Positions 46,768-56,016 of a stretch of 64,000 nt of DNA are shown here, piece by piece. The notes under the pieces were generated by a model. The model saw only the letters and a list, made by a program, of their open reading frames with translations, searched no databases and was not told the origin of the DNA. The position numbers and the translations under genes were made by a program. This DNA is from Leptolyngbya sp. FACHB-321. GTDB taxonomy: Bacteria; Cyanobacteriota; Cyanobacteriia; Leptolyngbyales; Leptolyngbyaceae. Within the stretch, counting starts at the first letter, position 1; each line of letters opens with the position of its first letter. The stretch spans positions 1 through 64,000 of the forward strand of contig NZ_JACJPI010000040.1 of assembly GCF_014695975.1 (NCBI RefSeq), written 5' to 3'.

Positions 46768-47334
46768 CTAAGAATCCTGACCACCATCGTAGATGGGGAT
46801 GCGTCCGTAGCCCAGGAATTGTCCAGACGACTGCTCGCCTGCTGGAAAAGCTGTAACGCCATAAAGGTAGGTGCCACCCAGATCAGGGTTGCGGTCAGCA
46901 TAAAGTCCGATCGTCACCGTTTTGCCGACTGCGACTGCTGGGTCAAAGGTGACTGTAATCGCTTGCGTCTTAGAATCTTGTGTCACTGATTGAAGCGGTA
47001 GCTTGTTGCCTTCTCGATCGAACGTGCCTTCAAACGCCTCTGTGCGATTGACATCAAACCGTGCACGATCGGGCGCTTCTTGAGGCGAGATCACCACTTT
47101 TTGCAATGACTCTCCTGCATTCTCAGGTAACGTCAGTGTGAAGTAGTACGTTGATCCTAGAAAACGGGCAACTTTTTGGGTCGCCATGGTACTCTCTAAA
47201 CGCGGCGGCTGAACGAAATGGGTTGTGCCATTTGCTAGTTTGACTGCCTGCGCCGAAACACCGACTAGCGCGACAGTGCTAAGGGAAAGGGATAGTGCGG
47301 TTGCTAACTGTGATCGCCAGTTCATAGCCTGCAT
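46768..47334 (-). CDS. DUF2808 protein, paralogue 2
   Basis: 188 residues, same layout as its neighbour: signal peptide, HFVQPPRLESTMATQKVARFLG, YYFTLTLPENAGESLQKV, GTYLYGVTAFPAGEQSSGQFLGYGRI. It sits upstream of paralogue 1 on the same strand (104-base gap) and the two arose by tandem duplication. It ends IPIYDGGQDS, the shorter form of the C-terminus. Confidence 0.88.
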   Translation of the reverse strand: MQAMNWRSQLATALSLSLSTVALVGVSAQAVKLANGTTHFVQPPRLESTMATQKVARFLGSTYYFTLTLPENAGESLQKVVISPQEAPDRARFDVNRTEAFEGTFDREGNKLPLQSVTQDSKTQAITVTFDPAVAVGKTVTIGLYADRNPDLGGTYLYGVTAFPAGEQSSGQFLGYGRIPIYDGGQDS

Positions 47335-47424
47335 CCTGTGGTCTACACATCTGTTCTAGCAGGTTCAAACGGGAATTGCCGTCTCGCTTTTTGATGAGGT
47401 GATTGTGTGATGGTGACAACAAAA

Positions 47425-47446
47425 AAGCCAGGGCAAACCCTGGCTT
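47425..47446 (-). terminator. Rho-independent terminator of ndhH
   Basis: Perfect AAGCCAGGG-CAAA-CCCTGGCTT hairpin; on the minus strand it is followed by a T-run. It lies 35 bases after the ndhH stop. Confidence 0.92.
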
Positions 47447-47480
47447 CTCTAATAGTCTCTAACAGATTAAGTGGAAGCAG

Positions 47481-48665
47481 TTAGCGATCGACCGATCCCA
47501 TCACCACGTCAACGCTACCCAGAATCGCAAAAATATCCGCGACCTTGTGCCCCGTTACCAGGCTTGGTAGAACCTGTAGGTTGTTGAAGTCACCAGGACG
47601 GATTTTCCACCGCCAGGGGAAGACAGTATCGTTGCCGATGATGAAGATGCCCATTTCACCCCGACCCGCTTCAATACGGACGTAATGTTCGCCTTTAGGA
47701 ATTTTGAAGGTGGGCGCAATCTTTTTGCCAATGTACTGGTAGTCAAAGCCGTTCCATTCAGATTTGGGACCTGCTTCCATGCGCTTCGCTTCCAGGTTCT
47801 CGAAGGGACCACCTGGCAGACCCGCGATCGCCTGCTGAATAATCTTCACCGATTCGCGCATTTCTGCCATCCGCACTACGTAGCGTGCCAGACAGTCTCC
47901 CTCAGTTGCCCAGGCAACCTCCCAGTCAAAATCGTCATAGCATTCGTAGTGATCCACCTTCCGCAGATCCCACTGCACACCGGAAGCTCTTAGCATCGGA
48001 CCCGAGCAGCCCCAGCTAATAGCTTCTTCACGGGTTAAAACACCGACCCCTTCCAGACGGCGACGGAAAATCGGATTGTTGGTGATTAGTCTTTCGTACT
48101 CATCAATAACGGGCATGAAGTACGTGCAGAAGTCTTCACACTTGTCTACCCAACCGTAGGGCACATCAGCAGCGATGCCACCAATGCGGAAGTAGTTGTG
48201 ATTGACCATACGATAGCCAGTTGCCGCTTCGTACAAGTCAAGGATCATTTCACGATCGCGCAAGGTGTAGAAAAACGGCGTTTGTGCACCCAAATCCGCC
48301 ACAAATGGACCTAGCCACAGCAAATGGTTTACCACTCGTGCCAGTTCCAGCATGATCACGCGGATGTAACTGGCACGTTTGGGCACGGGCACGCCAGCTA
48401 ATTTTTCCACCGCATTAACGGTGACAGCTTCGTTAAACATCCCGCCGTAGTAATCCCACCGGCTGGTGTAGGGGACGTACATGATGTTGGTACGGTTTTC
48501 GGCAATCTTCTCCATGCCCCGATGCAGGTAGCCCAGAACAGGCTCGCAGTCAATGACATTTTCACCATCTAACGTCACAACCAGCCGGAAACATCCGTGT
48601 GTCGCAGGATGGTGAGGACCCATGTTGATCACCATGGGTTCTGTCTTGGTCTCGATCATTGACAT
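47481..48665 (-). CDS. ndhH: NAD(P)H-quinone oxidoreductase subunit H
   Basis: 394-residue 49-kDa-type subunit of NDH-1: [17 protein letters not shown], the N-terminal quinone-site motif, [30 protein letters not shown] and the C-terminal VMGSVDR that forms part of the quinone pocket. Length and motifs are canonical. A strong terminator follows. In this window it is separate from ndhL and from other ndh genes, as is usual in cyanobacteria. Confidence 0.97.
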   Translation of the reverse strand: MSMIETKTEPMVINMGPHHPATHGCFRLVVTLDGENVIDCEPVLGYLHRGMEKIAENRTNIMYVPYTSRWDYYGGMFNEAVTVNAVEKLAGVPVPKRASYIRVIMLELARVVNHLLWLGPFVADLGAQTPFFYTLRDREMILDLYEAATGYRMVNHNYFRIGGIAADVPYGWVDKCEDFCTYFMPVIDEYERLITNNPIFRRRLEGVGVLTREEAISWGCSGPMLRASGVQWDLRKVDHYECYDDFDWEVAWATEGDCLARYVVRMAEMRESVKIIQQAIAGLPGGPFENLEAKRMEAGPKSEWNGFDYQYIGKKIAPTFKIPKGEHYVRIEAGRGEMGIFIIGNDTVFPWRWKIRPGDFNNLQVLPSLVTGHKVADIFAILGSVDVVMGSVDR

Positions 48666-48699
48666 AGGTGAACAGTCTCCCTCTGAGCGGTTGGATTAG

Positions 48700-48776
48700 T
48701 TTTTAGTTTTTAGTTTTTGGTTGTTAGTGAAGAGGCGACCGAACAACTAACACCTAAGAACTAACAACTCATAACT
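48700..48776. repeat. Heptanucleotide repeat region (TTTTTAG and CTAACAA types)
   Basis: TTTTTAG TTTTTAG TTTTTGG TTGTTAG, then CTAACACCTAAGAACTAACAACTCATAACT, which is roughly the reverse complement of the first part, so an imperfect hairpin is possible. It lies between the divergent ndhH and rsmH genes. Confidence 0.65.
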
Positions 48777-48915
48777 GCGTTCTCTTTAGATTATACGGAT
48801 TGATCGACGGCAGAAGTGTCGAAGCTGACGGCGATCGGTATCAGGCTTTGAAAGGAAAGCGATAGAGTAGGGTCGAACGACCCGATCGCATTCCTTCTTA
48901 CCCTAGACCCGCTAC

Positions 48916-49833
48916 ATGGCACCTGTACAAGACCCACCCGACGACGCATCTACTTTGCCTGATCCATCCTCAGAAACGGCATTTGTACATATTCCTGTTT
49001 TGAGCCGTGAGGTGCTAGAAGGGTTGGCGGTGCGCTCAGGCGGGCATTACCTGGATGCAACCGTAGGTGGTGGTGGGCATAGCGCGTTGATTTTGGCTGC
49101 TGCACCGGATGTACGGGTGACAGCGATCGACCAGGATGAACAGGCGATCGCAGCAGCTCAGGCAAAATTGGCAGAGTTTAAAGATTGCGTGCAGTTTTAC
49201 CGTACTAACTTTGCCTCGTTTCAACCAGGAGCACAACGTTTTGACGGAATTTTAGCGGATCTAGGCGTGAGTTCTGCACAGTTCGATATCCCCGATCGTG
49301 GCTTTAGCTTTCGCCATGCTGCCCCCCTCGATATGCGGATGGATCAGCAGCAAGACCTCACCGCTGCTGACTTAATTAACCATTGGGACGAAACGAAACT
49401 CGCTGATATCTTTTATACCTACGGCGAAGAGCGGCTTTCGCGACGGATTGCCCGCCGGATTGTCGAGCGGCGACCCTTTGAAACCACAACTGCTTTGGCA
49501 GAGGCGATCGCCTACTCCGTGCCCAAGTCCTACCGTTACGGACGTATCCATCCTGCTACTCGTGTCTTTCAGGCGTTACGCATTGCAGTCAATCAAGAAC
49601 TGAGCGTTTTGGAGACGTTCATTGAGCGTGCTCCTCATTGGCTTAAACCAGACGGCAAAATTGCTATCATCAGCTTCCACAGCCTCGAAGACCGCATTGT
49701 CAAACATCGCTTTCGCGAGTCAGAGTTACTCAAAGTGCTGACCAAAAAGCCAATTCTGCCCCAGGAGGATGAAGTGGCAGAGAATGTGAGAGCGCGATCG
49801 GCAAAGCTACGTATCGCTGAACTATCTGTATAA
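48916..49833 (+). CDS. rsmH: 16S rRNA (cytosine-1402-N4)-methyltransferase
   Basis: 305-residue SAM methyltransferase. Motifs: [15 protein letters not shown] (SAM binding), [51 protein letters not shown] and [12 protein letters not shown]. In many bacteria rsmH (mraW) heads the dcw cell-wall cluster; here no ftsI/mur gene follows, as is usual for cyanobacteria. Start ATG 48916. Confidence 0.96.
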   Translation: MAPVQDPPDDASTLPDPSSETAFVHIPVLSREVLEGLAVRSGGHYLDATVGGGGHSALILAAAPDVRVTAIDQDEQAIAAAQAKLAEFKDCVQFYRTNFASFQPGAQRFDGILADLGVSSAQFDIPDRGFSFRHAAPLDMRMDQQQDLTAADLINHWDETKLADIFYTYGEERLSRRIARRIVERRPFETTTALAEAIAYSVPKSYRYGRIHPATRVFQALRIAVNQELSVLETFIERAPHWLKPDGKIAIISFHSLEDRIVKHRFRESELLKVLTKKPILPQEDEVAENVRARSAKLRIAELSV

Positions 49834-50216
49834 AAAGGGGCTTTATAGAAAAGGGCTTTGAAGTCGAAATGTTACCATTGTGTTAACTAATATTAAGCTT
49901 TGAAACGCGAATTTTCAGCTTTTAGTTTTGTCGCTCTATTGTTGAGATAGAGCAGGTTTTAGGGCATCTCTATCTTTAGGGAGTAGTGTTTTTCTGAACG
50001 TTCTCCAGCTAGCAGAAGGGATGTCTATCATAAGTAAGGGGGCAATCATTTGATTGATTTGGCTCTCCCTCTAAAGCCATCTGGGCTTGCCGAGTGTCCT
50101 CGTATTGAAGCATCAGCCGTTTTTTGCCTTGCAGAAGTGGCAGTACCCCTCAAGCCACACCTCAAGTCAGAAAACGCAACCTTCGCCACACAGCACTTCA
50201 ATCTCTAGGGTCAAAA
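49834..50216. other. Intergenic region before the LOV kinase
   Basis: 383 bases. The ORF-track start of the kinase at 50124 falls inside, but no gene of its own is visible. AAAAAGGGGCTTTATAGAAAAGGGCTTTG just after rsmH is a short direct repeat. No terminator hairpin or promoter is convincing. Confidence 0.35.
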
Positions 50217-53200
50217 ATGAGCGTATTACGGTCTGTTGAAGAGGTAGCGAGACTTGAAGCTCTCTACCAATACAAAATTCTTGATACTGAACCGGAAACA
50301 GTCTTTGACGATATTGCGCGTCTTGCTGCCTATATTTGCGGCACGTCGATCGCGATCGTCAACCTTATTGATGAAAAGCGCCAATGGTTTAAGGCAAGGG
50401 TGGGGCTAAATGTTTCAGAAATGCCGCGCGATGTGGGTCTCTCCTATCTTTGCGTCGAGCATGGGGATGTTATTGTCGTGCCGGATACAGTAGCAGACCC
50501 TGTTCTTGCCAGTAATCCTCTAGTAACGTCGTATCCCTACATTCGTTTCTATGCGGGTATGCCGTTAAAAACACCAGAGGGACACACCATTGGAACGCTG
50601 TGTGTCATTGACTCTGTACCCAAGCAACTCGCTCCAGAACAGGTAGAGGCACTGCGAGCGTTGAGCCGCCAAGTGGTTGGTCAGCTAGAACTCAGACGAA
50701 ATTTATTTAGCCTGTCGCGCACCACAACCCAATATCAGCAGGCAGAAGCCTCCCTTCGGCAGGCAGCGGCAGAGAACCTCAAATTGGCGCAGGCGATGGC
50801 ATCGGTCTCAGATGGAGTGGTCATTACTGATCCGCACCAGTCTGATAATCCCATCATTTACTCTAACCTTGCGTTTTCTCGCATTACGGGTTACTCAGCT
50901 TCGGAAATTGTAGGTCGCAACTGCCGCTTTTTACAGGGTGCTGGCACCGATCGCGCCGTGGTAGCAGATATTCGAGCCGCCATGGACGAACAGCGCGAGA
51001 TTCAAACGACGCTGCTAAACTATCGCAAAGATGGCACACCCTTCTGGAACGAGTTAAAGCTTGCTCCTGTTCGATCTAAGCAAGGAGCGTTGCTCTATTT
51101 TGTCGGTATCCAGACCGATATTACCGATCGCAAGCTGGCAGAGGAAGAACGTACCCAATTTTTGGAGCGGGAACGGCTAGCACGGGCAGAAGCCGAAGTT
51201 GCCAGAGAACGGATTACCAATATTCTGGAAAGTATCACCGATGCCTTTTTTGCGCTTGATGATGACTGGCGCTTTACCTACCTAAATCATCAAGGCGAAC
51301 ACTTGCTTCAGCGATCGAAAGCTGACCTGCTAGGCAAAAGCTTTTGGGATGAGTTTCCAGAAACGGTAAAAGCCAGTTTCTACGAAGAGTTCAAACGGGT
51401 TGTTTTAGAACAAGTTAGCGTCCAATTTGAGACGTTTTATCCGCCTCTCAATTCATGGTTTGCTGTCCATGCTTATCCTGCCAAAGCCGGTCTATCCGTT
51501 TATTTTCAAGACATCACAGAGCGTAAGCAGCATGAAGTCGAACGGCAGCAAGCACAGTTAGCGTTGCAGGAAAGCCAACAACACCTCAAGCTGACCTTGC
51601 AAGCGGTAAAGCTTGGCTTCTGGCAATTGGACTTGCAGACCAATGAGCTTTCGGTGTCAAACCAGTGCAAAGCGAACTTTGGTCTTGCAGCGACAGCAGA
51701 CTTTTCGTATCAAACCTTCTTTGAGCGAATGCATCCAGACGATCGGGCACGGGTACGAGAGTCAGTCCAACAAGCTCTGGCAACCCTCTCCGATTACGAA
51801 GCCGAGTACCGCTGCGTGTGGTCCAATGGCAGCATTCACTGGATTTTGGCGTTTGGGCGACCCACCTACAACAGCGATGGTGCATTGATAGGGATGGATG
51901 GCATCACGCTTGATATCACCAGCCGTAAGCAGGCAGAACAAAAAATTCTTGAGCAGGCGGCGTTGCTCGATGTCGCCACTGATGCCATTTTTGTACGCAG
52001 CCTAGACCACCAGATTCTTTATTGGAACAAGGGTGCCGAACGGCTGTATGGTTGGCAGGCAGCCGAGGCATTGGGTAAGAATGCGATCGAGCTACTGCAT
52101 CGAGACGACCTGACGCAACTGAACGAGGCGCTGAAAATTGTTGTTGCGCAGGGCGATTGGCAGGGAGAGTTGACTCAAGTTTCCAAAACTGGTCAAGCCA
52201 TTACTATCGCCAGTCGCTGGACTCTCATGCTGGATGAAACGGGCGTGCCAAAAGCCATTCTGATTGTAAACACTGATATCACTGAGAAGAAACAGTTAGA
52301 AGCGCAGTTCCTACGCGTGCAGCGGATGGAGAGTATTGGCACCCTGGCAAGTGGTATTGCCCACGACTTGAACAATATCTTGACTCCCATCTTGTCTTCG
52401 GCGCAATTGCTGCTAATGCAAAACACGCTGACCGACGATCGCAAGCAGCACTTTATGAAAACGATCGAATTAAGCGCCAAGCGGGGTGCCTCACTCGTTA
52501 AGCAAGTGCTGTCGTTTGCCCGTGGAGTAGAAGGAAAGCGAGCTGTTCTACAAGTACGTCATCTGATTTCAGAAATTCAGCACATCGCCTTTGAGACCTT
52601 TCCAAAGTCTATTGATCTGAGCGTTGATTCTGCCAATGATCTCTGGCTTGTTTCTGGCGATGCAACGCACTTGCACCAAGTCTTCATGAATCTCTGTGTC
52701 AACGCCCGTGATGCGATGCCTAATGGTGGCACGCTGAACATCGCCGCGAACAATTTCATGATTGATGAAAGCTTTGCTCGTATGCACATTGAAGCTCAGG
52801 TGGGTGCCCATATTCTCGTAACGGTTTCAGATACGGGCACGGGTATTCCCGCCGACGCGCTTGGTCGCATCTTTGAACCATTCTTCACCACTAAAGATCT
52901 AGGTAAAGGCACAGGTTTAGGACTTTCAACCGTGCTTAGTATTGTCAAAAGTCATGGTGGTTTTATCGATGTGGTGAGCGAGATGGGACGGGGTACTCAC
53001 TTCAAGGTGTATCTACCAGCCATCCCAATGCACGAAGCGCCACCCGTGCAGGACAATGAATTGCCCCATGGGAAGGGTGAGTTGATTTTGGTCGTAGACG
53101 ATGAAGCGATGATTCGCCAAACGACTCAAGCCTCGCTCGAAGCTTATAACTACCAGGTTTTAACTGCCAGCGATGGCATTGAAGCGATCGCGCTCTATGC

Positions 53201-53456
53201 TCAGCACAGAGATACGATCCGTTTAGTGTTGGTTGATATGATGATGCCGTCAATGGATGGCATGACAACGATTCGTACACTGCTGAAAATGAACCCTCAG
53301 GTGAGAACGTTAGCCCTGAGTGGCTTGCTCTCAAGTACCCAAATATCTGAACTGGAAGGCATTCATACGTCAACAGTACTATCCAAGCCCTTTACCACTA
53401 AAGAGCTTTTAGAAAACATTCATCAAGTGCTTGAGGCTCAAGCAGACATTGCTTGA
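50217..53456 (+). CDS. GAF-LOV-PAS hybrid histidine kinase (putative blue-light sensor)
   Basis: 1079-residue cytosolic hybrid kinase. Order: GAF (about 10-165), a PAS of LOV type (about 195-310) with GRNCRFLQG holding photoactive Cys236, NYRKDGTPFWNEL (two FMN-binding Asn) and FVGIQTDIT (Gln), three further PAS domains (about 335-440, 450-570, 580-700), HisKA (GIAHDLNN, His716), HATPase (DTGTGIPADALGRIFEPFF, GTGLGLS) and a C-terminal receiver (DDEAMI, Asp1007 in LVDMMMP). The four LOV residues are all present, so flavin photochemistry is likely. The separate output regulator, if any, is not adjacent. ATG 50217 follows AGGG; the ORF-track start at 50124 adds 31 basic residues. Confidence 0.85.
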   Translation: MSVLRSVEEVARLEALYQYKILDTEPETVFDDIARLAAYICGTSIAIVNLIDEKRQWFKARVGLNVSEMPRDVGLSYLCVEHGDVIVVPDTVADPVLASNPLVTSYPYIRFYAGMPLKTPEGHTIGTLCVIDSVPKQLAPEQVEALRALSRQVVGQLELRRNLFSLSRTTTQYQQAEASLRQAAAENLKLAQAMASVSDGVVITDPHQSDNPIIYSNLAFSRITGYSASEIVGRNCRFLQGAGTDRAVVADIRAAMDEQREIQTTLLNYRKDGTPFWNELKLAPVRSKQGALLYFVGIQTDITDRKLAEEERTQFLERERLARAEAEVARERITNILESITDAFFALDDDWRFTYLNHQGEHLLQRSKADLLGKSFWDEFPETVKASFYEEFKRVVLEQVSVQFETFYPPLNSWFAVHAYPAKAGLSVYFQDITERKQHEVERQQAQLALQESQQHLKLTLQAVKLGFWQLDLQTNELSVSNQCKANFGLAATADFSYQTFFERMHPDDRARVRESVQQALATLSDYEAEYRCVWSNGSIHWILAFGRPTYNSDGALIGMDGITLDITSRKQAEQKILEQAALLDVATDAIFVRSLDHQILYWNKGAERLYGWQAAEALGKNAIELLHRDDLTQLNEALKIVVAQGDWQGELTQVSKTGQAITIASRWTLMLDETGVPKAILIVNTDITEKKQLEAQFLRVQRMESIGTLASGIAHDLNNILTPILSSAQLLLMQNTLTDDRKQHFMKTIELSAKRGASLVKQVLSFARGVEGKRAVLQVRHLISEIQHIAFETFPKSIDLSVDSANDLWLVSGDATHLHQVFMNLCVNARDAMPNGGTLNIAANNFMIDESFARMHIEAQVGAHILVTVSDTGTGIPADALGRIFEPFFTTKDLGKGTGLGLSTVLSIVKSHGGFIDVVSEMGRGTHFKVYLPAIPMHEAPPVQDNELPHGKGELILVVDDEAMIRQTTQASLEAYNYQVLTASDGIEAIALYAQHRDTIRLVLVDMMMPSMDGMTTIRTLLKMNPQVRTLALSGLLSSTQISELEGIHTSTVLSKPFTTKELLENIHQVLEAQADIA

Positions 53457-53557
53457 AACGCTCGATCGCTCAACTATAGTTTTGACAGCAGCATTGCAGC
53501 ACTTGATGCTTGCTAGAACTGTCTTGTGCCATCGCAACTTTTGAAGGCGTTAACGTT

Positions 53558-54220
53558 ATGGCAAACCAAACGATCAGACTTGACGACCAACTGTACCGCT
53601 ACTTGCAGTCTGTCTCCTTGCAGGAACCAGCCATCCTCACGCAGCTACGGCAGGAAACGGCGCAACAATCCATGAGCCAGATGCAGATTGCACCAGAGCA
53701 AGGACAGTTTATGGCGCTGTTGGTGCAATTGATGGGCGCAAAGAAAACGCTGGAAGTTGGAGTTTTTACAGGCTACAGTGCGCTGGTCGTTGCGCTGGCG
53801 TTGCCTCCCGATGGCAAAGTAGTTGCCTGTGATGTCAGCGAAGAATACACCACGATCGCCCGTCGCTATTGGCAGCAAGCAGGTGTAGCAGACAAAATTG
53901 ACCTTCACCTTGCCCCAGCTTTAGAGACGTTAGATCAACTGCTGGCAGCAGGGCAGGCAGACACCTTTGACTTTGCGTTTATTGATGCCGACAAAAGTAA
54001 CTACGATGGCTACTACGAGCGATCGCTCCAACTAGTGCGATCAGGTGGACTGGTGGCGATCGATAACGTCCTTTGGTCTGGACGTGTGGCTGATCCTCAG
54101 GTGCAAGACAACCGCACTAACAGCATTCGCGCTTTTAACCAGAAAGTGCATGAAGATGCGCGGGTAAGCCTTAGCATGGTGCCGATCGGCGATGGTCTAA
54201 CGCTGGCACGAAAGCATTAG
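53558..54220 (+). CDS. Class I SAM-dependent O-methyltransferase
   Basis: 220-residue COMT-like methyltransferase: LEVGVFTGYSALVVALALPP (SAM-binding motif I), FDFAFIDADKSNYDGYYERSL (metal-binding Asp), and GGLVAIDNVLWSGRVADP (second metal site). It belongs to the small cation-dependent catechol/caffeoyl-CoA O-methyltransferase group; the natural acceptor is unknown. Start ATG 53558 (MANQTIRLDD); the ORF-track Met at 53510 adds an atypical lead. It ends ten bases before the convergent trhO stop. Confidence 0.9.
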   Translation: MANQTIRLDDQLYRYLQSVSLQEPAILTQLRQETAQQSMSQMQIAPEQGQFMALLVQLMGAKKTLEVGVFTGYSALVVALALPPDGKVVACDVSEEYTTIARRYWQQAGVADKIDLHLAPALETLDQLLAAGQADTFDFAFIDADKSNYDGYYERSLQLVRSGGLVAIDNVLWSGRVADPQVQDNRTNSIRAFNQKVHEDARVSLSMVPIGDGLTLARKH

Positions 54221-54230
54221 GCAATTTGGT

Positions 54231-55133
54231 TCAAAATAATGGTTTCGTCTGTAGGGATGCTACATGTAACGTCCCTACAGAAAGGTCTTCTCGACGGTCT
54301 CGCTTAACCTCTGTCAGTTGGTTAACGCAATAAGGGCAGGCAATGCCGTCTTCATAATCTGGAGAAGCCTTATCCGCCTCAGAGATGGGATGTCCACAGC
54401 TACGGCACATGGCATAAGTTCCGGGTGCCAAACCATGCTGCACGGCAACCCGTTGATCGAAGACAAAGCATTCGCCTTCCCATAAGCTTTCGTCGGGCGG
54501 CACTTCCTCCAAATATTTTAGAATGCCGCCTTTGAGGTGGTAGACTTCCTCGAAGCCTTGCCCCAGCATGAAGGCAGACGCTTTTTCGCACCGAATGCCA
54601 CCCGTGCAAAAGAGCGCCACTTTTTTCTGCTTTGCCGGATCAAGGTGCGTGCGAACGTAGTCTGGAAACTGGCGAAACGATCGCGTGTGTGGGTTCTCTG
54701 CGTCCCGAAAGCTACCGATGCTGACTTCGTACTCGTTACGAGTGTCAATGACGGTCACGTCAGGATCAGAAATGACTGCGTTCCAGTCATGAGGGTCAAT
54801 ATAAGTACCGACTTGAGCATTGGGATCTGCTTCAGGTACGCCGATCGTGACGATTTCTGCTTTCAGGCGAACTTTCATGCGGTCGAACGGTTGCACATCA
54901 GCAAACGATTCTTTGTGCTCCAAATCGGTGAGTTGGGGATCGCTACGTAAAAAAGACAGCACCGCATCGATCGCCTCTCGTGCTCCCGCGATCGTGCCGT
55001 TGATCCCTTCTTCTGCCAGTAGGATCGTGCCCTTCACGCTCTGCGACTGGCACTGCAACAGCAATGGCAACTGCTTTTCGGCAGCATCCAGAAGCCTGAC
55101 AAATTTGTAAAACGTAGCAACAACCAATGTCAT
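54231..55133 (-). CDS. trhO: tRNA uridine(34) hydroxylase, rhodanese family
   Basis: 300-residue enzyme that forms 5-hydroxyuridine at the wobble position using a rhodanese fold. The N-terminal domain ([10 protein letters not shown]) precedes the rhodanese domain with active-site loop [14 protein letters not shown], and a C-terminal Cys-rich zinc-like part ([17 protein letters not shown]). This matches YceA/TrhO. ATG 55133 is preferred to the GTG 55148 of the ORF track. Confidence 0.92.
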   Translation of the reverse strand: MTLVVATFYKFVRLLDAAEKQLPLLLQCQSQSVKGTILLAEEGINGTIAGAREAIDAVLSFLRSDPQLTDLEHKESFADVQPFDRMKVRLKAEIVTIGVPEADPNAQVGTYIDPHDWNAVISDPDVTVIDTRNEYEVSIGSFRDAENPHTRSFRQFPDYVRTHLDPAKQKKVALFCTGGIRCEKASAFMLGQGFEEVYHLKGGILKYLEEVPPDESLWEGECFVFDQRVAVQHGLAPGTYAMCRSCGHPISEADKASPDYEDGIACPYCVNQLTEVKRDRREDLSVGTLHVASLQTKPLF

Positions 55134-55415
55134 GTCTTTGTCAACCACAGCGCCGAAAAATCTAAAAGTGTCTGAATTCCTTGTGAGGAAGCCAGGATCA
55201 GACCGATGGCGAAAATCTTTCAGCCAGTTTCGATATTCTAGTGAAAACGATCGTATTGTGTAAGCGCTAGAACTTAGTGATATGACTTAAGCAAGCTATA
55301 TAAAGAGTTTGTTATGCGTCGCTCTAGCTACTGCTAACGATGGAGATTTGGCAGCAGTGCCGAAAGAAGAACCATTGACGCTTATAACTAAATGAGGAAA
55401 TGAGGAGAATTCTAG

Positions 55416-55907
55416 ATGAATAATCAAATTCAATCGCAAGCTGCAAGAGTTTGGGGCATTATCAAAGATCCAGCAACAGGCGCAACTTATACTCAAACGG
55501 CTACCACAACCTGGCTCATCTTAAAAGAAACAGGCTATCTGCTTTGGCTCGTCGTTTGCCTGACGCTGGTGTTTGGCGACTGGCTGTGGCGCACTGGCTA
55601 CCGCACTGGCTGGAGCACCCGCGAATGGATCAACAATTTTGAAAAACCGGACACCGAGCGCGTGGCACAAGATGCGGGTCAAGGGTTGCTAGAAGCCAGT
55701 AAAGCAGCTTTTTCTAACGCGATCGCTACAGCTAAGAGTCAGCTCGGCATTGAAGACAAGGCAGAACCGCTCTTCGCAGGCGCGCTATCTGCTTCAACGC
55801 CACCACCCCCCCCCACCCCTACACCTGCACCCACACCGACACCGGAGCCTCCGTTTACACCCTCAACACCCCCAGCACCAAACACAGAGGAGTTAGATTC
55901 TGATTAG
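55416..55907 (+). CDS. Hypothetical single-pass membrane protein with proline-rich tail
   Basis: 163 residues: an N-terminal soluble part, one membrane helix (about 40-62, YLLWLVVCLTLVFGDWLW), an amphipathic middle and a C-terminal PPPPPTPTPAPTPTPE stretch. No family recognised; similar proteins appear to be cyanobacterial. The ribosome site GAGGAGAATTCTAG before ATG 55416 is strong. It precedes speA by 109 bases on the same strand. Confidence 0.65.
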   Translation: MNNQIQSQAARVWGIIKDPATGATYTQTATTTWLILKETGYLLWLVVCLTLVFGDWLWRTGYRTGWSTREWINNFEKPDTERVAQDAGQGLLEASKAAFSNAIATAKSQLGIEDKAEPLFAGALSASTPPPPPTPTPAPTPTPEPPFTPSTPPAPNTEELDSD

Positions 55908-56016
55908 TCTGTCTTCGTTAGATTCTGATTAGGCAGCTACGTGCCCTGCCTTACCTACGCCAGCCAGATGGATGCGATAGACTAGCACTTCAGAAACGAT
56001 TGTGAGGTCAAAAAGA

